Assembly: GCF_010015445.1 (NCBI RefSeq)
Contig: NC_053118.1
Location: 5,349,781 to 5,413,780, forward strand
DNA: 64,000 nt
From: Perca fluviatilis
Taxonomy: Eukaryota > Chordata > Actinopteri > Perciformes > Percidae
Reading direction: 5' to 3'
The notes under the pieces were generated by a model. The model was not told where the DNA came from, did no database searches, and worked only from the letters and a program-made list of their open reading frames with translations. The translations under genes and the position numbers were made by a program. Of this stretch, positions 55,241-64,000 are shown piece after piece. Within the stretch, counting starts at the first letter, position 1; every line of letters starts with the position of its first letter.

Positions 55241-56238
55241 GACATGGTTGTGTGCAATATGTTACAGAACAGAGCCCTTTGTTTATTATGATTTCATCTT
55301 GCTTGTATGCTGCACAATTTACATTACAGCAGAGTTGTACAACTGAATGTTGACTCAGAGTTCAATGTACCTACACTAGTTCAATTAGTATTAGTAATCC
55401 AATCCAATCCAATTTTATTTATAGAGCGCATTTCACAGATAAGAAATCAACAAAGCGCTTTACAAGGTACATACAAACATACATGGGGTAAAGAAAATAC
55501 AGCATGACATGAGGAGAGACGAGGAGAAAAAGGCAACTCCCAGACTATGCCCCCACTAGGAGTACAGTATGGGAACAGGAAAAAAACACCTCAGCAACAA
55601 TATAAGCACATAACCAATACAAGGGCACACAAGACACACAATGGGGGAGGGGGTTGTTGGGGTGCATGGGGGAGGGGGGTGTTGGGGTGCAGGTAGTCCA
55701 GCACAGGCAAGCAGACATCTGATCCTGCAGCCAAACAAAGGCGCTGGTCACAGACCCGCCCGCCTGTCTGGGGGTAGAAGCGGAGAAGGCGCTGGATGGG
55801 GGGGGGGGTGATTGCATATCTGTATATATGTAAGAGTTTGTGTGTGTGTAGGCCTGAGTAGTCAAGGTACTGTACTACAAGCTATAGTATTTTATGTCTT
55901 TGAATTGTTTTTACTTGAATATTTACATTTTAAAGAAAATAAATAAGAACTGTTTTCATTCAACATTGTGCCCATTATTATCATCAGTGATTAAGTAACT
56001 CAGACTTTTTAAAACACATTTTTAAAGGATATTGTCTAATTATCGTTATCGTCAAAATCGCCAAAAATATTTATTTTTTGTCCATATTTATTGTTCACCC
56101 CTCGTGAACAATAAAAACGCCAAGCTTTTAATAATTCGGCTAATCCGGCTACGACGGAATATTAACCATTTATTAGCCCAACAGCATGTGTTTACAGAAG
56201 CATGGCTAGCAACAACCAAGGCCAAAGTTACCCACAAT
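55241..56238. other. No gene; short dispersed repeat near 55395-55480
   Basis: AATCCAATTTTATTTATAGA...AAAGCGCTTTACAAGG is a short repeat familiar from fish genomes. G-rich tracts at 55640-55690 and 55797-55808. Nothing coding is recognised. Confidence 0.5.
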
Positions 56239-57756
56239 TAGGGTGACCAGACATCCTGGTTTGACCGGGACAGTCCCGATTTTGAATTGCATGTCCCGAC
56301 AAAAGCCTGTCGGGACGCTAAAATGTCCCGGTTTACACCAGGAGCGGCGTGAGCCGATTTTGCCGGGGCTTCAGCCCCGAATGTTTTGAGTGTAGCCCCA
56401 AATGTGACTTTGTCCAGTTTATTCTTCCAAGGCGAATAGAACAGGCAGCTACGTGCGGGGTCAGACCATGCTGTATTTGTTACTATCACCTAGCAACTGT
56501 CTCTACGTGAGGAAAGCTGTGAAAGGTGAAGTTTTCGGGGGAATCATAGCCAAATCAGTCTAATAAATTGATGCCATCAACACAATTTAGGAGTGCAATA
56601 CTATGATTTAGTTTGAAGTTCCTGTGAAGTTTACGGTCTACATTTTCAGACTCAACCACACGGAGCTCTGAAGCAGACCTGTGCGTCGCTTAGTGTCCAC
56701 TCTCGCTGTAAAATGCTGGGCAGCTTCAGGATTATGGACGCGCTCAGCTGTGGACATGCTGCCGCAGATATGTTACGTTTGTGCTCCGTGTATTTCTGCA
56801 GTAGTTTCGGGTTTCCACCTCTGATCTAGAGCAACGTACAGCCACTTCCCTAGCTAAACTATTTCTCATTCAGTCAGCCAAGCGGGGCTCTGTGTCTGTC
56901 GAAAGGTCTGAGATCCACCGTATCAGCAGAGCAATCACGTAATGCACAGCAGGCTATGGTGCAGGTAGATTATTTTCTGAAATATAGTGACTTTATTCTT
57001 GTAATAGCCTATTATACCTTCATTTTTCTCAAAATATCACGACTCCTCCAAATCACAGAGAACACAGATATACTGTATTTTGAATGTGCACAAAGTTTTG
57101 GACATTGCTCAAACACATCTGAAATATTACAGTCCAGGGGTTTAATACATTAACAACAAAAGATGCAAAACAGGAGGGAGGAGTAAATGATGCCTAGGCT
57201 ACATGTGTGCTGACTCAGATATATTTAGAAAACTCGATCCAAAGGAGAATAAATATTGAAAGCAATACAGAAAGAATGCCTGAGAGCTTTACTTAAATAT
57301 ATTCCATTATGTTTGGATTGTAATCTAGGTTTCTCTTCACATAAAGATATTTGCAGCATACATTGATTCAGAAAAAGGTAGCAATAGGTGCATACACATT
57401 CACCAGAAAGCAGGAAATGAAGTCTTTAATGCTCAAAATTTTCAATAAATCATTTTAGTTCTTTTGGTGTTATTGGAATAAATAACACTTCAAAAAATCT
57501 TTTTTAGAAAAAATCTCAACATAAATCTCATACTAAACTGAAAAAGGCTGTTGCTGCAATTTTGTTAATTTTACCAGAAAAAAACACTGTTATTAATAGA
57601 TAAGGAGCCTATGATAAAAATAATGAAGTTACGGTCTGTGTATATGTCAGACCTGGGCTAGCACATGTTGACGTTAAAAAGCGTGTGCGCCTGAACAAGC
57701 ACTACGGTCACGCGCAAAGTGTCCCGGTTTTAGTTCTGGGAAATCTGGTCACCCTA
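56239..57756. mobile_element. Complete hAT-type element, 1518 bp, 8-bp TSD CCCACAAT
   Basis: Ends TAGGGTGACCAGACATCCTG and the inverse AAATCTGGTCACCCTA, with CCCACAAT at 56231-56238 and 57757-57764. Internal TCCCGRTTTTG / GTCCCGGTTT repeats lie near both ends. No transposase frame. Confidence 0.95.
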
Positions 57757-57862
57757 CCCACAATCCATCAGGTGTATCCCACAGTAGCCCAAAATACACA
57801 TCTCTTCCCCTCTTACAGTAGATGTCCTAGGGAAATAACTGAGGGTCTACTCAAATTCTTAA

Positions 57863-58750
57863 AGGTCCAATATGTAATACTGACATCTAGTGTTTAACGC
57901 TTACTGCAGTCCAAAATTTTAAATACTGAAAAGAGTTGTCTCCCCCGGCCCCTCCTCCCCAGTGTCGAAGTTCACAGGAGTTACCTGCTGAGAATGCTAA
58001 ACTCAACGTCACACAATGTCATGTTAGCTTGATGCTAGTCTTGCATTGCCAGACATTACTCCACAGTGCAGCGGAGTTGCTAGATGCTGCTATGTTAATG
58101 GTTATAAAAGCCTGTGCTCTCGCGGCGCTCTGTACCTGTAACTGTAACAATAATGACAGCTAAAAAGACCACAACCTTGCAGAGCTTTGTGCCCGACTGA
58201 CAGCCACCTTTTATTGGCTTAACATCACTGCAACCGCTAAAAAGACTGCGACCTCACGGTCGTCTGTACCCATGGCACAGTCACTGTCTGTCAGCTACGC
58301 CTGCTGAACAGAAGCGGGGGAACAATTTCAGCAAGGGGGAGATTGTCGGTACTACTACTGCCAGACCCATTATACAGCTTGTCTATACACTGCCAGTTTT
58401 TAAGAAAGTGTGAATCATCTTACTGTCCAAGATATCATAACCTTGAAGCTGGCGATGGTAACGTTAGCTGCAATAACATAACATAACGTTACATACATTG
58501 CAAAGCGACCTGTAGAGAACACTGTGTCCTAATACAAAAATTCAGGCTAGTTTTGCCAAAGTTTAATTGCATGTTTCCGTTATGAGGAAGTCTAACTTAC
58601 AGTTTCTGGCATATGTCATAGAGTAGCAGTATTAGCAGGGCGGCGTTAGCACCAGTTAGGATAACTTCTAAATTTTGTTTGCGAGTAACTAACTTGAGTA
58701 CTTTATATCATTTAATGCAAGCTCATTAATGTTGAAATAATTGAAAATTA
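57863..58750. repeat. TTAA-type MITE end and other repeat pieces
   Basis: AGGTCCAATATGTAATA after TTAA at 57859-57862 matches the left end of the 17800 element. TAGTCTTGCATTGCCAGAC at 58035 resembles the 34124 repeat. The right border is not found and there is no gene. Confidence 0.5.
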
Positions 58751-58759
58751 TTTATTGTT

Positions 58760-59135
58760 GTCACTGTTGACGAATGTTTTGACATGTCCCACAGGCCAGT
58801 CATTCATGTGAGCTTGTTTTTCTTTGAGCAAAACAAAATCTCCAGTTTTGATGTTGGGCTTGTCATCTGTCCATTTCTCTTGACTCTGAAGAGTGGCAAG
58901 GTATTCCCTCCTCCATCTCTTCCAGAAAGTGTCTGCAAGACACTGAAGTTATTTCCATAGTTTCGTATGAAGCGTTGCTGGGTCAAAGTTGCCAGATGGT
59001 GCCGATAGAGCACTGGTCTTCTGAGTTAAGATCATTGCCGGCGTGAAAACAGTTGGCATGTCTGGGTCGGTAGACACTGGCACTAATGGTCTGGCATTCA
59101 TTATTGCCATCCTCAGCCATCAAGGTACTGATGAG
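58760..59135 (-). pseudogene. BEL/Pao retrotransposon fragment: integrase end and DUF5641-like domain
   Basis: On the minus strand, in shifting frames, STLMAE, IMNARPLVPVSTDPDMP, TPAMILTQKTS, then RRWRREYLATLQSQEKW and LKEKQAHMNDWPVGHV are readable. This order is the integrase C-terminus and DUF5641 domain of BEL/Pao elements. It has several frameshifts, no LTRs are seen, and it is cut by the hAT at 59136. Confidence 0.75.
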
Positions 59136-60093
59136 TAGGGTTGGGTACCGAAACCCGGTTCCACTATGGTACCGGTTCCTACGCAAACGGTAGTATTCGG
59201 ACCGGATTAGAACGCAAATTTCGGTTCCTCATTTCGGTTCCGACTGAAATATTTTCCCTCTGTCGCTCCGGACAGCAGCAGACTCTTTTTTTCTTTCTCC
59301 CTTTTCTGCCGAGTGGCGCACGTGCCCGCTAGCGGTGTGAAGCGCGTGTCCGCGCTATTCCCCTGACATGCACTCTACAATCCCTGCTGATAGACGGCTT
59401 TTTGTACACGCTCTGAAACAGAGGTAAAAATATCACACTTTCTCTGTAGTCTACCGTTAGCTAGCTACCGTAAATGTAGGCTACTTTTAAAATGGCATAT
59501 TTTCCCTCTGGGCTCACCAAAACGGACGTGAAAGCATATTAACTATTCACTGACTGCACGTGATCACTAGTAAACACTTCCTCTGCTAGTCTATCGTTCA
59601 GGACGAGAGCCTGTAGCCTGCCCTTTCAAACTCTTACCTGTGTGTACAGACCTCTTGGACACCGTCTGAGAGAGTTTTCTCCTGAGCAGTAGGCCTACAT
59701 GCCATAAGTCAGGAGAGGTGTGGTATCTTGCCAGAGAAGGCAAATATGGTCATTTTTCTGCAAAAGAACTGCTAAAGTTTTAAGCTGGTTGGCATACCAA
59801 CTCAACATTTATTTTGTTGTTACTTTTTAATAGTGTAACTGTTTGTTAAATTATTGTAGCTGTGTGTTAGGTGACTTAGGTTTACTTATTATATATTTAA
59901 GTACTTTAAAACATTAATATATTGTTAAATTGAAATAATTTTCAATTTAAAAAAAAAACTCCATAAAAAGCCTTTCTTTTGTCATTTTTCAGTTTTTCAA
60001 GAATCTGTTTAGGAATCGTTTAGGAATCGGAATCGTTTTAAAAGTACCGGTTCGGGATCGGAATCGTAAAAATCCAAACGGTACCCAACCCTA
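59136..60093. mobile_element. Complete hAT-type element, 958 bp, 8-bp TSD CTGATGAG
   Basis: Ends TAGGGTTGGGTACCGAAACC and the inverse CGGTACCCAACCCTA; CTGATGAG at 59128-59135 and 60094-60101. No transposase frame. Fragments of the same or a sister family lie at 14111-14300 and 60845-61004. Confidence 0.96.
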
Positions 60094-60101
60094 CTGATGA
60101 G

Positions 60102-60800
60102 TATGAGCACTCCCACCAACCCGCTCTGAGGATTTGATCCATAACTCGTTGGAGCAGTGCCAGAGCAGATGTGATACCAAAAGGCAGTCTGCAGTATCTG
60201 AAAAGTTCTTTATGTGTATTAATAGTCAGCATTTCACATGACTCTTCCACATGCATTTGTAAGTAAGCCTGATTTAGGTCGATTTTGCTGAGTTTTTGTC
60301 CTCCACTTAGTTCAGCAAACAAGTATTCAATTAGAGGAAGGGAATACTGCTCCGCTGTTAACACAGAATTTAGTGTTATCTTAAAGTCTCCACAGGTCCA
60401 GATTCCCCTGCCTTCTTTGGTACTGGAACGATGGGCGTGGCCCACTCATTGGTTGTCACAGGCTCCAGAACCCCATTCTTCTTTCGTCTTGCTTTCATAA
60501 ACACAGGTTTACCATCAGGTCTTACATGCAGCTTCACTGTAATTTATTTCATGCTATCTAACTCCTCTCTGAAAACCTTCTCATGCTTTTCCAGTATGGC
60601 TTACAGGCGAGTGGAACTGTGTGACCGCTTCCTCACATCTTGCCATTCAAGTCGGAATTTCTTTAGCCAAACACACCCCAATTGCAGGATAATTTCTCTT
60701 AGTAATGTAAACTGGCAGCTTGGCAGTTTGGCCATTACGGTTAACAGTCACCTCAGTCATTCCTTTCATGGCCACTCAATGTCCAGTATACCCCTTAAAA
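60102..60800 (-). pseudogene. Gypsy-type reverse transcriptase fragment
   Basis: Reading minus: NGVLEPVTTNEWATPIVPV in one frame, then GDFKITLNSVLTAEQYSLPL, KLSKIDLNQAYLQMHV, RLPFGITSALALLQRVMDQI, with a frame change near 60400. These are the N-terminal RT blocks of Ty3/Gypsy elements. The sequence switches to BEL-like sequence just after MDQIL, before the catalytic YxDD. Confidence 0.8.
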
Positions 60801-60844
60801 ACTGTGTCTGAGGGTCTCAGTAGCAGATACTTCATCAAATACAT

Positions 60845-61004
60845 ATCTGTCACATATGTAGAGAGAGAGAGACAGATGCTCGCGCTTACATGCTCTCAGG
60901 TACTGGAAGTTGGCACCATTTGAATTAACATGAATATCTCCTCTGTAGTACTGACGTAATTCAGTCGGTACTCAAAAAAGTACAAAGTTCGGTACCCAAC
61001 CCTG
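60845..61004 (-). mobile_element. hAT-type terminal fragment
   Basis: Ends TTCGGTACCCAACCCTG and matches the 14111-14300 piece in reverse. A short GA run lies at 60861-60872. Confidence 0.65.
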
Positions 61005-62278
61005 GTTTTGATGCAGTGGACAAGTCAGACTGTCATCATCAATTTTGCCTGTGGTTAATTTGCGAAACAGAAATTGCTCTTGAGATTAGCGCAGTGGTTG
61101 TTCATAACGTGCCTATTCGGAACGGGCTGATTGCTTGGCCTCCGGTATTGCTGCTTGTAGCTTTCTCCCAAACCATTGTACCTCAAAACAGGCCCGTCTC
61201 CAGGATTTTAGCAATACCGAGGTCCCAATTTTGTTTATATTTCCCTGATCTAAATACGAACAAGAAAATGTTTGGAGAGCAGCTAATGTATAACACTAGC
61301 TTCAAAACCATGTCAGTGTGGGCAGTAGCATGAATAACAAAGATAATTAAGTAAAATAATATGCACCATAATTTCATCTTTGTGTTTGAGTTTGCATCAT
61401 TTTGTATTTGAATTATAGAAACAAACACAGATGCATTCCATACTTCAAAACTGACTTTAGCAGTTTAAAATACAATTAAATGTCCAGCTGTTATTACAGA
61501 CGTGAAGTAATCAAAGACTTTTGCCTCTTTCATGAACTCATGGTAGTGTGCTGATGCAGAATGTAACACTAATGTATGTCAAAGGTGCCTAAGTTTTTGA
61601 TCATTCCAGCCCACTTTAACCCGTGGTTGATTTGATTAAGAATGCAGCTTTGCAGTTACTCTGTGATGCATGGTTCAGTCGTACCCATCCGGCCCGTTAT
61701 GACAGCAAATATGCAAAAATATGCGTAATCAACCACCCAAACCAGACCGAGTACAGAGACAGACTTAGCCGGTGAGTGTGTGTGTGTGTGCTTGAGAAGG
61801 GAGAGAAAAACAAACAATCTTACTGGCTTGACTGTTTTTAAGTGTGGATTTAATTAGCGGAGGTATTTTGCCAGCATCAACATTATTAGTGTTATAACTT
61901 AGTAAACTCACATAATTGAGTTGCAGTAATGTTTTTCAAATAGGTGTAATTATCACCGGTATCCTGCTGCGGACAATATGCTTGACTGTGTGCCGCTTGC
62001 GGGTTTTTTTTTCTTTCAAACTTAATTTTGCGTTTCGCTTAGTTTTCTTTACTGTTTATTAATATTGAACGTGTTGCTATCAGGGGGAAGACTTAGTCTC
62101 TCTATAAGAGGAGTGTTGAAGTCTTTGTGTAAAGATGGTACACAGCCTCCATGTTTAATTCCGTCAGCCTGCTGCATGTAACTTCTTTTCTACAGTTATT
62201 GTTGTTGTCTTGAAGGGTTGATGCAGTATACATTTTATTTCTTTTTCCTTAACACTTAACTTGCTATCTCTCCCACAG
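61005..62278. other. Intron sequence of zdhhc3, no gene recognised
   Basis: A (TG)n tract near 61776. The last 40 bases form a good pyrimidine tract for the acceptor at 62278. Confidence 0.5.
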
Positions 62279-62375
62279 TGTTTGCAAACGCTGCATACGC
62301 AAGATGGACCACCACTGCCCCTGGGTCAATAACTGTGTTGGGGAGAACAACCAAAAGTATTTTGTGCTTTTCACA
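62279..62375 (+). CDS. zdhhc3: zdhhc3 third coding exon (catalytic DHHC motif)
   Basis: Acceptor CTCTCCCACAG and donor ACA|GTAAGT bracket 97 bases. The first base completes Ser154, then [12 protein letters not shown] (164-167, the catalytic cysteine C167), PWVNNCVGE and KYFVLFT up to residue 186. The DHHC cysteine carries the acyl intermediate in this enzyme class. The remaining exons (TM3, TM4, the TTxE region and the C-terminal tail) should lie to the right, outside the window. Confidence 0.95.
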
Positions 62376-62813
62376 GTAAGTTCACTGCAGGAATGAGTGT
62401 GCTATTAAATGGGCTGACCAAGTTGCAGTAAGAAGTTGCCATTAGATTGTAGCTTATTTGTAATGGGAACAAACATTTTTTTTGTTTGTTTTTTAATACT
62501 GTGCAACTCCTCTTAAGGAGGTGAAATCAGTAGATGTTGTTGTACAGATGAGGGATTCCTTTGTAAATACTAGGAGTGTGACAAGATACCCAGCTGACGA
62601 GACGATACATGTGCTTGGGTTCACAAGAACAAAATTTTAACACCATTTTAAAGATCAATGACAAAATATGACTGGAAAAATTGTCTTTTATTCAATCAAA
62701 AGTCACAAAATGAATCACGAAACTCAAATGACTGGCTTTTGACCTGTATACCTAACCTCTTCAGACATGATAACTGCAGCGTGAGTTTCTAATTCTAAGT
62801 AAACAGGGCTCCA

Positions 62814-64000
62814 AACTAACTTTTTGCCTTAGTGGCACTGGTGCGCCTAACTTTTTTATTTAGTGCACCAGCACAAAATTTAGGTGTACCCAAATTTTTC
62901 CTTGTGTTGCTGTTAATGCTGAATGGCGATACACAATATAGCTCTAGTAAAACAGATTGTGATTAAAATAAAATGCAAAGACAGGGTTTCCTTTAGCAGT
63001 TTGAAAATATACAGCAGCAATGTAAATGAATGTTATCTAAATGAAATAGCCTAGGATATATATATAAAAAAATATATATATATCTCTGAGAAAGCTCCTT
63101 CACTTGTTTTCAACAACAATAACTGACGACTGATTAAAAGAGAAAGAGGACGCCCGGATAGCTCAGTTGGTATATAGAGGTTCGACTCCGACCTGCAGCC
63201 CTTTCCTGCATGTCATACCCCCTCTCTCTCCTCTTTCATGTCTTCAGCTTTCCTATCAAAATAAAGGCCGAAATCTTTAAAAATAAATAAAAATAAAAAA
63301 ACAGACAGAGAGAGGGGGAGTGCGATGGACTGAAGCGTATGCTACTCACAGAGTGACGGCTGACTCATTATGAATGGGTCCAGCAGGGGTCAAATGCGCT
63401 TTGGCGGGTCAGCGGCGTTACACACGTCTTGTGTAGGCTATGAAATGTCTGTATCGTCACAGCGCTGCATTTTTATTAACTATGATATTCTGGCCATGGG
63501 ACACATCTCTCGCCCAGGTCCAGCAGGCTCTGTCTTACACGCTATTACTCATAGAACTGATGTTAGTTGAATTTAATAACTTCTAATGTGTTTTTGCCGT
63601 GGCGGCCGCAATAACGGATAGTTACCAGCGGAAAAACTGTTACCAATACAGGTTTCCCTTTCATACTTAACACTATACAGCTGTGTTAATAACAATTAAA
63701 ACTGTAGACAAATGTCAGCAGTTTGGACCGGTGGCGCTGTGTCTCTCCATGTTGCAGTGGAGCCGTGTGTGAGTAAATGGGGGCGGGGCTGCGCGGAGGA
63801 GAGATCCAAACACAGGCACGGCTTTACAGAAGGAATGGGTCATGTAACGCAATATTAAACCATATCGATATAAACGACATTGCTTGGTTTGTGGAGAGGC
63901 AGCGGATGCGAGGACGTTAGGTGCACCGGTGCGAACTAGGAAAAATCTTAGTTGCACCCTTACAAATTTTTGCACTTTTAAGTCGCACTCTAGAGCCCTG
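62814..64000. mobile_element. hAT-type element (CAGGGCTC ends), 1.19 kb, with nested SINE
   Basis: Starts CAGGGCTCCAAACTAACTTT and ends with the inverse-like CACTCTAGAGCCCTG at the last base of the window, so the right target duplication cannot be seen. Repeated GTGCACC motifs lie inside both ends. No transposase frame. Confidence 0.75.
63151..63300 (+). repeat. tRNA-derived SINE with a deletion between boxes A and B
   Basis: GCCCGGATAGCTCAGTTGGTA is box A with flanks, followed after only about a dozen bases by GGTTCGACTCC (box B), then CTGCAGCCCTTTCCTGCATG and a TCAAAATAAAGGCC tail. The normal spacing of about 30-40 bases between the boxes is lost. Confidence 0.85.

Overview
This window looks like a teleost fish genome, probably a percomorph. 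Two tRNA-derived SINE types, many hAT and TTAA-target DNA transposons, Tx1/L1-like and L2/Rex-like LINEs, BEL/Pao and Gypsy remnants, long AT/CA microsatellites and the split genes all fit a fish and not a prokaryote. I see no operons, CRISPR arrays or prokaryotic signals.

The one clear conserved host gene is the palmitoyltransferase zdhhc3, on the + strand. Coding exons lie at 14974-15309, 15522-15646 and 62279-62375, and the remaining exons are beyond the right edge. The second intron is about 46.6 kb, cuts the DHHC cysteine-rich domain, and hosts most of the window. To its left are a two-exon P2X7 cytoplasmic-domain gene (6207-6998, +), a convergent THAP zinc-finger exon (7834-8160, -), and weaker minus-strand exon candidates at 9963-10083 and 11149-11243.

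Layout: 1-4440 decayed Tx1/L1-like LINE (-); 5383-5868 microsatellite plus hAT piece; 6.0-8.4 kb P2X7-like and THAP genes; 8.7-14.5 kb repeat fragments and long hairpins; 14.8-15.65 kb zdhhc3 exons; 15.7-17.1 kb GC-rich minisatellite between inverted arms; 17.2-19.1 kb nested MITEs and hAT; 19.2 kb SINE; 20.1-21.2 kb dispersed and tandem repeats; 22.6-24.4 kb LINE tail and DUF4806-like exons; 25.0-27.2, 32.3-34.1 and 36.7-41.3 kb three copies of one TTAA-flanked family, two of them holding other insertions; 27.8-29.0 kb a 430-bp-arm inverted repeat; 29.3-32.3 kb a LINE split by a hAT; 34.5-36.7 kb a + strand LINE; 42.2-44.6 kb a Harbinger-like element containing a hAT with a perfect 8-bp target duplication; 44.6-45.9 kb repeats; 46.0-55.2 kb an L2/Rex-like LINE split by an 8.75-kb element; 56.2-61.0 kb hATs, BEL/Pao and Gypsy pieces; 62.3 kb zdhhc3 exon; 62.8-64.0 kb a hAT containing a SINE.

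The most interesting object is the 8.75-kb insertion at 46364-55110. It carries two convergent split genes: a RecQ-like helicase (+) and a DUF6589-type protein (-) with an N-terminal ZAD-like domain and a C2H2-like finger. It interrupts a LINE endonuclease reading frame between two adjacent codons and is flanked by a 9-bp target duplication (8/9 identical). Its termini have the form TARCCTS followed by subterminal hairpins. A separate 849-bp element at 32648-33496 has TAGCCTG ends and a perfect 9-bp duplication, and may be a non-autonomous relative. I read this as a two-gene DNA transposon family. I cannot search databases, so its novelty is unverified. This copy is dead: the helicase has lost motif VI and is frameshifted, and the DUF6589 gene has a premature TGA and a missing or decayed exon.
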